The notes beneath the pieces are model-generated. The model saw only the letters and a program-made list of their open reading frames with translations. It searched no databases and was not told the origin of the DNA. Positions 1-7,584 of a stretch of DNA of 31,723 bases are shown here, one piece after another. Made by a program: the position numbers and the translations under genes. Numbering within the stretch: the stretch's first letter is position 1; every line of letters begins with the position of its first letter. This stretch comes from a virus, in IMG/VR virus record IMGVR_UViG_3300028025_005247, positions 1 through 31,723 of that record, one strand, 5' to 3'.

Positions 1-758
1 ATTTACCATCAAATGTTAGCATTCGTATATCCGATGCTAATTCACCAATTCTGGACATACACAAAATAATTGGCGAAAACCCACAAAACTTCTATTTCCC
101 TGTGGTTGGTGTGCGTAGTGAAGCAGACCAAAACGATATTAAACGATTTGATTCACTTAGCAAAAAATACACTAACTTTAAAACCATCGTATTGTCTGGT
201 GACCCAGACATTAGTGGAACTAAAGCACGCCAAGCATTAATATCCGGTAACTATGAAGCATTCAAACACTATCTACCAGATGCGTTGAGTGATGCTGAAA
301 AACAACAAGTGGTAGACATACTTAACCCACAAACCACAGTAACCGAAACAGAACAACCCACCGATTCACGCCAATTACTGTTAGGATACATCCAGTCATT
401 AAACGAATATATGGTTAGTGAGGGAATGAACGTACAACCATTACCACGCGTAGAGATAATTGACAACGATACCAAAAACGCTAGTAATTTCTTCGGTAAA
501 ACCGCATACTACAATCCAGGTACAATCACTGTCACTTTATACACACTGGATAGACATCCAAAAGACGTGATGCGCTCTTATGCACACGAAATGGTACATC
601 ACATCCAAAACTTGGAGGACCGTTTACCCCAAATATCCACCACTAATACAAACGAGGACGGTAAATTGGAAGAAATCGAACGCGAAGCATATGAACGCGG
701 CAACATTACATTCCGAAAATGGACTGATTCAATTACAAACAAAAACGTGCCAAACTAA
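1..758 (+). CDS. Nucleotidyltransferase / HExxH metallopeptidase-like fusion (5' truncated)
   Basis: The frame is open from position 3 with no stop, so the gene starts before the window; about 251 residues are visible. The first ~95 residues look like the C-terminal half of a cytidylyltransferase/NMN-adenylyltransferase-type protein. The key element is ISGTKAR followed by SGNYEAFKHYLPD, the nucleotide-binding ISxTxxR motif of that superfamily; the N-terminal HxGH motif would lie upstream. Residues ~115-250 are a second domain carrying HEMVHH (His at about residue 195) and a downstream EEIEREAY, which fits a zinc metallopeptidase HExxH plus distal Glu ligand. A GTG at 102 is an internal codon, not the true start. 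The substrate of either domain cannot be read from the sequence. Fusion of these two activities, or a two-domain protein where the HExxH part is structural or regulatory, are both possible. Confidence 0.75.
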   Translation, partial: LPSNVSIRISDANSPILDIHKIIGENPQNFYFPVVGVRSEADQNDIKRFDSLSKKYTNFKTIVLSGDPDISGTKARQALISGNYEAFKHYLPDALSDAEKQQVVDILNPQTTVTETEQPTDSRQLLLGYIQSLNEYMVSEGMNVQPLPRVEIIDNDTKNASNFFGKTAYYNPGTITVTLYTLDRHPKDVMRSYAHEMVHHIQNLEDRLPQISTTNTNEDGKLEEIEREAYERGNITFRKWTDSITNKNVPN

Positions 759-782
759 ATCTGGGTACGTATATTCACAGTT

Positions 783-1322
783 ATGCAAACATTATTAGAT
801 TTATACAAGATCATTAGGGAAGAGGAACACCCAAAATACATCATATTTTGCGATATGGATGGCGTGTTAGTTGACTTCGACAAAGGATACTACCAATTAA
901 CAGGTAAACCAACCCACCACGCCGATGTACAAGTTAAGAAAGAATTTTGGCGTACATTCAATAACGCCATATCATCCCAAAACACATCTGAATTCAAATA
1001 CTGGTCTGAACTCGAGTGGATGTCGGACGGAAAACAACTGTGGAGTTACATCAAAAAATACAACCCATACATCCTAACCGCACCTACATTCAATCCAGAG
1101 TCAAAAGAAGGCAAATCGCTATGGGTCACTAAACATTTAGACAACGTACGTAAATTGTACTTCAAATCATCCTCCACCAAAGCTGACTATTCACGCAAAA
1201 ACCGTATACTTATCGACGACAGAGCGACCACAATAGACGATTGGAATGCTCGTGGTGGTATAGGCATTCTACATGTAAGTACCCAAGACACAATAAAACA
1301 ACTTAAACAACTCGGACTATAA
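783..1322 (+). CDS. HAD-superfamily phosphatase/5'-nucleotidase-like
   Basis: This 179-residue protein has the HAD signature. Motif I is CDMDGVLVDF with nucleophile D24 and D26, motif II is ILTAP around T99, and motif IV is ILIDDRATTIDDW with D145/D146. The short cap region fits a 5'(3')-deoxyribonucleotidase or small-molecule phosphatase, and the family is common in T4-like phages, where a role in nucleotide pools or in trimming 3'-phosphates is usual; the substrate here is unknown. The first 16 residues precede the HAD fold and contain LYKIIREEE, a motif shared with many proteins in this window (see findings). The stop overlaps the next start by one base (TAATG), suggesting translational coupling. 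Confidence 0.85.
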   Translation: MQTLLDLYKIIREEEHPKYIIFCDMDGVLVDFDKGYYQLTGKPTHHADVQVKKEFWRTFNNAISSQNTSEFKYWSELEWMSDGKQLWSYIKKYNPYILTAPTFNPESKEGKSLWVTKHLDNVRKLYFKSSSTKADYSRKNRILIDDRATTIDDWNARGGIGILHVSTQDTIKQLKQLGL

Positions 1323-1903
1323 TGTCAGTACTAAAAAAGCAATTCGCTGAACGTGACGTACAGCGTATCCGTAACCTAGTAAAAGGTAAAAGTGGTGAAC
1401 GTACCACACACGGTATAGGTTATACTAAATCGGAAGAAGACCACGTTGAAGGTGACGTGTGGACAGAGGACGGGAAAAAATGGACCATTCGCGACGGTAT
1501 ACGTGAGAACATCACCAAATTAGACAAATTCAAAAAAGTAGCTGTTCCGTTATTCTGCCCATCGTGTAAACAAGTAATGGACAAACAACTGGATCCACAC
1601 TACTACAAATCGTATGGCACGTGTTTAGACTGCCGTACTGAATTTGAAACCAAACTCAAACTGGAAGGCAAGTGGGACGACTATGTGACCGAAGCATACA
1701 ACCAAGAAATTGACGGATACATCAGCGACTACAAAGCATATATGCAAGATGCATTAGCCGAAAGTAATGAAGGATATATTACCGAAGCTGGTGACATCCA
1801 GAAATGGGTAGGCGGTATAGACAAGGACCGTGTTGCTCAATCCATGCAGGAATCAATCGAATATTTAAACAGTTTAAAACGTAAACCAAATACCAATGAG
1901 TAA
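1322..1903 (+). CDS. Zinc-ribbon phage protein of unknown function
   Basis: The protein has 193 residues. A zinc-ribbon is visible from C79-x2-C82 and C101-x2-C104 (CPSC...CLDC) in a basic/aromatic context. The N-terminal 60 residues are charged and include a GDVWTEDGKKWTIRDG segment; the C-terminal part is acidic and probably helical, ending KRKPNTNE. I do not recognise a named family with a known role. It starts within the TAATG overlap after the HAD gene and its own end overlaps the next ORF by 8 bases, so it belongs to a tightly packed operon. Zinc ribbons of this type in phages mediate DNA or protein contacts, but nothing here decides between them. Confidence 0.7.
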   Translation: MSVLKKQFAERDVQRIRNLVKGKSGERTTHGIGYTKSEEDHVEGDVWTEDGKKWTIRDGIRENITKLDKFKKVAVPLFCPSCKQVMDKQLDPHYYKSYGTCLDCRTEFETKLKLEGKWDDYVTEAYNQEIDGYISDYKAYMQDALAESNEGYITEAGDIQKWVGGIDKDRVAQSMQESIEYLNSLKRKPNTNE

Positions 1904-2108
1904 ATTTGACGCACATAAATGGTTCAAGGCGCAGTACCTAATGGAATCACCACTTGAATTAACACTACCTGAAAAAATATATGGTCGTTTAGATTCGATA
2001 CTAATGGATTTGGAAAACGTAAACGAAAACGAGGTACCATTTGATGCACAAGCATTGCGTGAACAGGTTACCCAAACATTAGCAGTACTTAAGCAAAACC
2101 GCAAATAA
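1896..2108 (+). CDS. Small hypothetical protein (70 aa)
   Basis: A short protein starting MSKFDAHKWFKAQYL, with a predicted amphipathic helical C-terminus (ALREQVTQTLAVLKQNRK). It overlaps the end of the zinc-ribbon gene by 8 bases, is in a different frame, and has the same codon habit as its neighbours, which supports a real gene. No domain or catalytic motif is visible. It closes the first polycistron: the next gene is preceded by its own promoter-like site. Confidence 0.6.
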   Translation: MSKFDAHKWFKAQYLMESPLELTLPEKIYGRLDSILMDLENVNENEVPFDAQALREQVTQTLAVLKQNRK

Positions 2109-2122
2109 CACATACTTATACA

Positions 2123-2131
2123 TATTTATAC
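2123..2131 (+). promoter_or_regulatory. Late-promoter-like site TATTTATAC
   Basis: TATTTATA ends 15 nt before the ATG at 2145. The 17-base string ATATTTATACTAAAACA recurs at 24418-24434, before the PhoH gene. The site sits in the only sizeable gap in this stretch (2109-2144). The same core stands before most of the other transcription units in the window. Confidence 0.55.
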
Positions 2132-2144
2132 TAAAACATATATA

Positions 2145-2648
2145 ATGAACGATAATTTTGACTTACGTAAATTTTTGGTGGAAAATAAATCCATTGAAAA
2201 TATGAACCCTGTTTTCCGCCAATTGAACGAGAACACAGAAAACACAACAACCGAAACTACAGAAACAACTGAAACTACAACTGCAATCACTGAAAATGCA
2301 TTACGCGCTAAAATCCGCGAAATGGTATTAAACGAATTGGGTGGTGGTGAAAACGAATCAGAAATGATGGAGAACGAAGACGAGTTGTATGAGGCTAAAA
2401 AAGACAAAGAAGAAGAGCTACCTGCAGACGATGCTGAATTAGATCCAGACATGGCTATGGACGCAGAAATGGACGCTCCTGAAGACGAATTAACTGCTGC
2501 TGCATCTGGTGCTACTGGTGATGCTAAAGAATTAATCAACCACTTGATGACGTCATTAGATACAGCTAAAGCAATGGGTAACGAAAAATTAACCACACAA
2601 ATATTAAACACACTTAAATTCGCTATTGACCAATCAATGGCTCAGTAA
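2145..2648 (+). CDS. Acidic Ala/Glu-rich head-core-like protein
   Basis: A 167-residue, strongly acidic, low-complexity protein. The N-terminus MNDNFDLRKFLVENK resembles a T4 capsid-targeting peptide (hydrophobic-x-E: FLVE). A Thr/Glu tract (residues ~31-50) is followed by ALRAKIREMVLNEL (52-65), the recurring motif of this window. The centre is a Glu/Asp/Ala run typical of prohead core or scaffold-like proteins, and the C-terminus (KELINHLMTSLDTAKAMGNEKL) is helical. It has its own promoter-like site. Composition and motifs suggest a minor internal head or core protein; that is inference, since no named family is recognised. Confidence 0.7.
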   Translation: MNDNFDLRKFLVENKSIENMNPVFRQLNENTENTTTETTETTETTTAITENALRAKIREMVLNELGGGENESEMMENEDELYEAKKDKEEELPADDAELDPDMAMDAEMDAPEDELTAAASGATGDAKELINHLMTSLDTAKAMGNEKLTTQILNTLKFAIDQSMAQ

Positions 2649-2675
2649 TATATAAACAAACAAACAATAAAATCT

Positions 2676-2849
2676 ATGAACACAACAGAAATCCTAGACG
2701 CGATAAACGCGGCTGTAGAAGTTTTAAACACAGAACACACAAAAACAACAAAAGTATCTCGCAACAGAGCACGTAGCGCAGCAAACGACATCAAAAAATT
2801 AGCTGCTGACTTCAAACGTACATCTACTGCAGAAGACAAAGCAAACTAA
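2676..2849 (+). CDS. Small basic histone H1-like protein (57 aa)
   Basis: An open frame of 57 codons from ATG 2676 to TAA 2847-2849. The N-terminal half is a helical segment (TEILDAINAAVEVLNTEH), and the C-terminal half is basic and Ala-rich (SRNRARSAANDIKKLAADFK). This layout recalls the Hc1-type small histone-like proteins of Bacteroidota, in which an (S/T)R-x-R segment is followed by a lysine-rich helix. It lies 27 nt after the acidic gene and ends one base before the next ATG, has an A-rich leader, and uses neighbour-like codons. A DNA-binding role is inferred from charge and pattern, not shown. Confidence 0.6.
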   Translation: MNTTEILDAINAAVEVLNTEHTKTTKVSRNRARSAANDIKKLAADFKRTSTAEDKAN

Positions 2850-2850
2850 A

Positions 2851-3522
2851 ATGCCATACAAACGAATCGGAAAAACTGTATACAAAAAGTTACCCAACGG
2901 AAAATTAAAATCCGTTGGTGTATCTGATTCTGTGGACTTAGCTAAAGCACATTTACGTGCACTATATGCTGCTGAAACAAATGAATCATTAACCGAAGGC
3001 CTATCGCCCGAAGTATCCAAAAAAGCAGTAGCTATATTTAAATCCATGATTGCGGACAAACGCGATTCATTATTTAAACGATATGGTGCTGATGCTGAGA
3101 AAGTGGCTTATGGTCACGCCATAGCAAAAGCCAAACAAATTAACGAAAAACAAACCATGCAACAAACAGACAAACTCCGTGAAATGGTGCGAGCAGCATT
3201 ATCCACACCCATGGACGAAATTAACTCAACCACATATATCAACGAACGTGAATCTGTAACCGAAGACGACTGGATGCAACCAGACGACGAAAGCGACATG
3301 GCAAAATCCCAACTACACAATTTAATTAAAGACGCGCAACGTCTTGAATTCATGATTGCAGACGGTGAACAATTAGATGCATGGGTACAATCCAAACTAA
3401 CCAAAGCACAAGACTATATTAATTCAGTACACAACTATTTAGGTGGTGAACAATCAACAAAAAAACACGTGGACATTGAATTAACTGAGCGTATATTCAA
3501 CCGCATTAAAAATCGAATGTAA
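2851..3522 (+). CDS. Head-associated hypothetical protein with multi-module layout
   Basis: A 223-residue protein built of recognisable pieces. Residues 1-42 form a basic module, MPYKRIGKTVYKKL through SVDLAKAHLRALYA. Residues ~55-90 are a helical module, AIFKSMIADKRDSLFKRYGADAEKVAYGHA, resembling short modules often found in T4-like structural or core proteins. Residues 108-121 are the recurrent KLREMVRAALSTPM motif, which shares ALSTP with the N-terminus of the 4976 gene. The C-terminus is helical with an RLEFMIADGEQLDAWVQSKL segment. It starts one base after the small basic gene and its stop overlaps the next ATG (TAATG). The function is unknown; a core or internal head protein is the best guess. 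Confidence 0.7.
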   Translation: MPYKRIGKTVYKKLPNGKLKSVGVSDSVDLAKAHLRALYAAETNESLTEGLSPEVSKKAVAIFKSMIADKRDSLFKRYGADAEKVAYGHAIAKAKQINEKQTMQQTDKLREMVRAALSTPMDEINSTTYINERESVTEDDWMQPDDESDMAKSQLHNLIKDAQRLEFMIADGEQLDAWVQSKLTKAQDYINSVHNYLGGEQSTKKHVDIELTERIFNRIKNRM

Positions 3523-3989
3523 TGACTAAAGATGAACTAAAAGCACGCATTCGCGAATTAGCAAAACAGGTATACAAAGCAAAACAGCAAGATGTACTAC
3601 CTGATGTTATCGAATACGATGAATTAACCAAATTCCCTGAACTTAAAGCGGTTTTGGTTGATTTATTGACTAACGAATACGACAATTTTCTGTCATCAAT
3701 TGACTGGGTTGCCCCACGTCCAACTACATTTCGCATTAATTTAAAAAACAACCAAGAATTTTACCTCATCTACGGCACACGTAGCTGGATAGCACAAATC
3801 GAAGGTAAACGCTACTATTTGGCCAACCTACCAGAAGAGGAACGCGCAGCTGAATCTATTGCTCGCATATTAAGATATGGTACTAAAGAGGAAGCAAGCG
3901 AAACCAACGACGGATTCGACAATTTCCCCGACGAAAAACCAGCAAAAGAAAAAACACCACCAACTGAACCTGAAACACCTGAAGCGTAA
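3522..3989 (+). CDS. Hypothetical protein with N-terminal IRE motif
   Basis: This 155-residue protein begins MTKDELKARIRELAKQVYK, a version of the motif shared by many proteins here. The middle (PTTFRINLKNNQEFYLIYGTR, then GKRYYLANL) looks like a small beta-rich fold, and the C-terminus is a disordered Glu/Pro/Thr tail. It is coupled by TAATG overlaps at both ends (3522 and 3989). There is no catalytic motif. I recognise the general type from T4-like phages but know no assigned function. Confidence 0.65.
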   Translation: MTKDELKARIRELAKQVYKAKQQDVLPDVIEYDELTKFPELKAVLVDLLTNEYDNFLSSIDWVAPRPTTFRINLKNNQEFYLIYGTRSWIAQIEGKRYYLANLPEEERAAESIARILRYGTKEEASETNDGFDNFPDEKPAKEKTPPTEPETPEA

Positions 3990-4972
3990 TGGACGTTATT
4001 GAAACATTTTTACATCGCATATCATATAAATTCCCTAAGGGCTACCCAGACATGAATAGCCCACAGGATGTTACGTTATTGAACGAAATCATATCTAATT
4101 TAACTGAAGAAACACCTACATCTACTGGTGAAGACGCCAAATACGATAAATTAATTCGAGACACATTGGGTGTCAAAGAAGGAGAATCTATCCCAAAACC
4201 AAAAGGCACATATTCATTAAAAGGCGGTACATTCATGGAACAGGTAAGCCCTGGAGACATGAACGAATTCAACAAACTATACAATACAGCACCACCTAAA
4301 GTTGGCGAAGAAGAAGGCGAAACAAAGGGTGTGGGTAATGGCGAAGTAGCATTATATTGGCTATACAAATATTCAGGAAGCGACGTTAAAGTAGGTAGAG
4401 CTGGTGATGACCCAGATTTATTCATTAACGGTAAGGGCGTTGAGGTTAAAGCATATAAATCCCACACTGGTAAAATTGGTTTGGGACGATTTGGTACCGA
4501 TAAAGACAATTTACAATTACTAAGCATCATATTTGGTATTAAATCATTGAGTGAAGCATTGGGTAGCATGGAAAAAGGCCCTGCTGTTAACCCAACCAAC
4601 TTTAAAGGTACTGACCTAATACCAGCATTCGAACAAGTACTTGAACTTGAACGTATACCTGATTTAGACAGACTTGCATCACAATACAATGTATTCGCTA
4701 CTATTAAAGAAAACATAGACGCATTAAACAATACATTAAATAATCCCACCGAAGCTAAAGAAGGAGCTACGGCCATGGCTGCCAAAATGATTGAATCCAA
4801 ACTAAGTAGAAAACCAGGTAACGAAAACTACTTAGCAAACGTATTGAAAAACGGCAGCATTAAATTCTTCTACATAGACTTTGAAAAATTCGAAACCAAT
4901 GAAAACCTACTAGACAATTTCGCAGCAAAACAAAGCGCAATATATCTAGATTTCGGAAAAATATTTGGATAA
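3989..4972 (+). CDS. PD-(D/E)XK nuclease-like protein
   Basis: The protein has 327 residues. Residues 139-154 read GDDPDLFINGKGVEVK: P142-D143 and E152-V-K154 form the PD...(D/E)xK signature of restriction-endonuclease-like nucleases, with D143, E152 and K154 as the likely catalytic set. A helix with GEVALYWLYKYSG precedes it, as expected for the fold. The N-terminus (HRISYKFPKGYPDMNSPQD) is a separate short module, probably a docking or targeting tag. The start overlaps the previous stop (TAATG). It lies among head-type proteins rather than replication genes, so a role in packaged DNA, host DNA attack or repair is open. Motif-level evidence only. Confidence 0.65.
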   Translation: MDVIETFLHRISYKFPKGYPDMNSPQDVTLLNEIISNLTEETPTSTGEDAKYDKLIRDTLGVKEGESIPKPKGTYSLKGGTFMEQVSPGDMNEFNKLYNTAPPKVGEEEGETKGVGNGEVALYWLYKYSGSDVKVGRAGDDPDLFINGKGVEVKAYKSHTGKIGLGRFGTDKDNLQLLSIIFGIKSLSEALGSMEKGPAVNPTNFKGTDLIPAFEQVLELERIPDLDRLASQYNVFATIKENIDALNNTLNNPTEAKEGATAMAAKMIESKLSRKPGNENYLANVLKNGSIKFFYIDFEKFETNENLLDNFAAKQSAIYLDFGKIFG

Positions 4973-4975
4973 ACC

Positions 4976-6097
4976 ATGAACAGACTAGAAAAACTCATTC
5001 GCGAAGCACTATCCACACCACCATCCAAAGACAAATGCAATTGTGGATGCCACGACTGCGACAATGTTGGAAATCCAGGCGTAGTAATAAATGAGTCACT
5101 TAGTACACCAATAACAATGACGGAAAATCTGCGATATCACGTGGAAAATAAATTGCCACTCACAGAGAACACATTCCGTTATGGTTCAAAATCGTTCCTC
5201 GATTTATGGGCAGAGGCTCGCTACCTATACCTACGCGAAGCAATTCACGTAAACGATTTAGACAAAGAAATACTCGCTGAAACCAATTTAGGCGAATATG
5301 GTATGTTTGAAGGTAACCGTGTACCACTGGACATGCCTATGGAATATAAAAATCCATATGAACCAATACTAGAAGACATTCTGGTATATGGTAAAATATA
5401 TGAATCCGTAAATATAGACAATTCATACAAACTGGACGATATTAAATCAAACGAGGTAGGGAATGAATTTATATTCACCGATAAACACGGTATTAAACGT
5501 AAATTGTTATTTTTGTTGGGGAATAGCGTTAAACTGTTATGGTTTAACCCATCCACTCAAGAATGGACAACAGACGATATACCACGCAAATACGAAGACG
5601 AGAAAGTAATGAACACATTTGGCATGCTGCTGGTTAAAGTAATATTACCAAAATATGGTTCATTCAATTTACAAGCGTTAAGTATGGCTCGCTACCGTTT
5701 GTTTCGTGCATTAATATACAATAATCTAGATACATCCAAATACGAGATGGACTACGATGACGATACCAGAACAATCGATGTATATAAAATAGAGAACATC
5801 AACGAGGCAGACAAAAAAGACCCACCAATTGGCAAACCAAAACGTGGTGGTTCAGGCGGTAAAAAATACTACGTGTATGTCCGCAACCCAAAAACTAAAC
5901 GCGTTAAAAAGGTGTCATTTGGTGATGCTGGTGGACTTAAAGCCAAAATTAACAACCCAGAGGCACGTCGAGCATTCGCCAAACGACATGATTGTGCCAA
6001 TAAAAAAGACCGTACTAAAGCGTCATACTGGAGTTGTAACCTACCGAAGTATTCATCTTTGTTAGGTATAAAAAGTACTTTTACCGGTTTTTGGTAA
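4976..6097 (+). CDS. Head/core structural protein with N-terminal Cys cluster and conserved C-terminal basic domain
   Basis: The protein has 373 residues. It begins MNRLEKLIREALSTP, which carries an I-x-E site, followed by a compact Cys cluster C21-x-C23-x-C25-x2-C28 that probably binds metal. The middle part (~60-270) is acidic with no clear domain. The C-terminus (~290-373) is a basic module, KKYYVYVRNPKTKRVKKVSFGD through HDCANKKDRTKASYWSC, widespread in T4-like structural proteins. Its end (LPKYSSLLGIK...FW) looks like a natural terminus, so the endonuclease gene that follows has not visibly truncated it. It starts 4 nt after the nuclease gene. The exact function is unknown. Confidence 0.7.
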   Translation: MNRLEKLIREALSTPPSKDKCNCGCHDCDNVGNPGVVINESLSTPITMTENLRYHVENKLPLTENTFRYGSKSFLDLWAEARYLYLREAIHVNDLDKEILAETNLGEYGMFEGNRVPLDMPMEYKNPYEPILEDILVYGKIYESVNIDNSYKLDDIKSNEVGNEFIFTDKHGIKRKLLFLLGNSVKLLWFNPSTQEWTTDDIPRKYEDEKVMNTFGMLLVKVILPKYGSFNLQALSMARYRLFRALIYNNLDTSKYEMDYDDDTRTIDVYKIENINEADKKDPPIGKPKRGGSGGKKYYVYVRNPKTKRVKKVSFGDAGGLKAKINNPEARRAFAKRHDCANKKDRTKASYWSCNLPKYSSLLGIKSTFTGFW

Positions 6098-6126
6098 ATC
6101 CAATATTTTATAATATGTATTATCGT

Positions 6127-6777
6127 ATGACAACGATAATTTATTATTTACATAGGGGGGATAAAACTCCATTTTATGTTGGAAAAACAAAAAACCACCC
6201 TAAAAAAAGAGAAAAATCTCACCAAAATAGACTAAATGATTCTACTATTATTTTAGAAATAATAGATTCTGTAGATGATTGGAGATACTGGGAAAAACAT
6301 TATATTAATTTATTTAAACATTTAGGTTATAATCTTATCAACCGAAATTCAGGAGGTGGGGGGCCAGAAATTGTTAAAGACTCTACCAAACAAAAAATTA
6401 GTCAAGCTAACAAGGGAACCATTCACCCTATAGAAGGTAGATTATCTACTAGTAAGAAATTAACAGGTCGTAGATTGTCAAAAGAAACATGTATGAAGAT
6501 ATCCCAAAAGAAAAAAGGATCTACTACATCCAAAAAAGGAAAACCTGATGGACCCAAACCCGGGACCTCAGCAGCCCATAAAGGCAGGATCAGCCCCAAT
6601 AAAGGTAATGGAAATTTAGTAGCTTTATATACAATAGAAGGAATATATGTAAAAACATACCCTAATTATACTTCTCTAGCTATAGACCTCAATATTAATC
6701 CCGAAACCGTAAGATGCCAATTAATAGGAAAAGCAAATACTATATGTAATAAACAATATAAAGCACAGTATGTATAA
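6127..6777 (+). CDS. GIY-YIG homing endonuclease with NUMOD modules
   Basis: The catalytic GIY-YIG domain is at the N-terminus: IIYYLHRGDKTPFYVGKTK with the KKREKSH helix carrying the conserved Arg, then an E in RYWEKHYI. It is followed by NUMOD3-type helices (STKQKISQANKG, SKETCMKISQKKKG, AAHKGRISPNKG) and a NUMOD1-like C-terminal DNA-binding module (LVALYTIEGIYVKTYPNYTSLA). I chose ATG 6127 because it places the first strand of the fold at the start; ATG 6115 is possible, and the frame is open back to 6091. Codon use (AGA, ATA, TTA, ATT) differs from its neighbours, suggesting recent arrival. It sits between two head-type genes as a free-standing insert, about 216 aa long. Confidence 0.85.
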   Translation: MTTIIYYLHRGDKTPFYVGKTKNHPKKREKSHQNRLNDSTIILEIIDSVDDWRYWEKHYINLFKHLGYNLINRNSGGGGPEIVKDSTKQKISQANKGTIHPIEGRLSTSKKLTGRRLSKETCMKISQKKKGSTTSKKGKPDGPKPGTSAAHKGRISPNKGNGNLVALYTIEGIYVKTYPNYTSLAIDLNINPETVRCQLIGKANTICNKQYKAQYV

Positions 6778-7155
6778 ATGATGGATAGACTACAACAACT
6801 CATACAAGAAGCACTTAAAAACAGACCAGGTCTGTGGGTAAACATTCACACTAAACGTGAACGTGGAGAAAAACCTGCACGTAAAGGCAGTAAAGCATAT
6901 GCTACGGCCGTGAAAGCGGGTAAAGCAATCAACAAATTAAACGAAGAAACTACACCCAACCTACAATTCCCCGATGGTTTTCAACCAGCAAAATCCGTCC
7001 CAAACGGTGGTGCTATGTGTGCTAATTGCGCTAAATGGAACAAATCAACACAATTGTGCGAAGGTCAATACTATATTGACTGGCATGGAAACGGTGAAAT
7101 ACCAGCCAAACCAACAGAATATGTTTGTATTTGGTGGGTAGGCGAGCAAAAATAA
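6778..7155 (+). CDS. Small Cys-rich phage protein with LIQEA N-terminus
   Basis: The protein has 125 residues. It starts MMDRLQQLIQEALKN, a copy of the shared motif. Next comes a basic module, GLWVNIHTKRERGEKPARKGSKAY, and then a domain with C81-x2-C84, C94 and C117 (MCANCAKW...LCEGQ...EYVCIWW). The four-Cys layout suggests a bound metal or small Fe-S site, as in HiPIP-like phage domains, but this is not proven. The start directly abuts the stop of the GIY-YIG gene, showing that the insertion replaced the original leader. The function is unknown. Confidence 0.65.
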   Translation: MMDRLQQLIQEALKNRPGLWVNIHTKRERGEKPARKGSKAYATAVKAGKAINKLNEETTPNLQFPDGFQPAKSVPNGGAMCANCAKWNKSTQLCEGQYYIDWHGNGEIPAKPTEYVCIWWVGEQK

Positions 7156-7165
7156 ATCCACACAT

Positions 7166-7318
7166 ATGATTAAACTACTAGACCTGCTAAACGAAATAGT
7201 AACCGCTACACAAGTAATATGTGACAATTGTGGTCATTCATGGGATATTGTAGACGGCGGAGACGATTTATATATTTGCCATAAATGTAATCACGACAAT
7301 GCACCCGAACCACATTAA
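7166..7318 (+). CDS. Tiny zinc-ribbon protein (50 aa)
   Basis: An open frame from ATG 7166 to TAA 7316-7318. The protein starts with a short hydrophobic helix, MIKLLDLLNEIV, and then has a complete zinc ribbon, ICDNCGHSWDI ... DLYICHKCNHDN, giving C19-x2-C22 and C38-x2-C41. It sits 10 nt after the previous stop and ends 2 nt before the next ATG, with the same codon use as its neighbours. In related phages this ribbon is often found fused to the end of larger proteins; here it stands alone behind a leader helix. The binding partner is unknown. Confidence 0.7.
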   Translation: MIKLLDLLNEIVTATQVICDNCGHSWDIVDGGDDLYICHKCNHDNAPEPH

Positions 7319-7320
7319 AA

Positions 7321-7584
7321 ATGACCCCATACACCGACATAGAGACAACCGATACATATATTATTCGTGAATTCAACGAAAATATAAACCCGATTGAACT
7401 AATGTGGCATATGGACAATGAATCACGCACCATCGAAATACTAGAGGACACAAATTGGCAAATTCAGTTGGACAATAACTTGCCTACCTCACTGAAAGAA
7501 CATATATTTATACCTAAACACCACTATCACCGTTTAATTAAAGGTGATGGTACGTTACTACTAAAAATACATAAACATGAATAA
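7321..7584 (+). CDS. Small cupin-like protein
   Basis: This 87-residue protein has beta-strand-rich sequence: ELMWHMDNESRTIEILED, WQIQLDNNLPTSL, HIFIPKHHYHRLIKGDGTLLLKI. H30 with nearby acidic residues, and H70 in the final IPKHHYHRLIKG, resemble the two halves of a cupin metal site. Proteins of this kind are common as small orphans in T4-like phages and have no agreed function. It lies 2 nt after the zinc-ribbon gene and overlaps the next start by 8 bases. Confidence 0.65.
   Translation: MTPYTDIETTDTYIIREFNENINPIELMWHMDNESRTIEILEDTNWQIQLDNNLPTSLKEHIFIPKHHYHRLIKGDGTLLLKIHKHE

Noticed and set aside
4042-4800. 252-codon reverse-strand frame
   Set aside because: It is a shadow of the PD-(D/E)XK-like gene; the protein is Ser/Leu/Pro-rich with no motif and runs against all transcription.
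6040-6100. Possible truncation of the 4976 gene by the endonuclease insertion
   Set aside because: The C-terminus LPKYSSLLGIK...FW looks complete for this kind of module, and no remnant of the gene was found after the insert.
6091-6126. Upstream TTG start for the GIY-YIG gene
   Set aside because: It would overlap the end of the 4976 gene and add residues before the first strand of the nuclease fold; ATG 6127 fits better.
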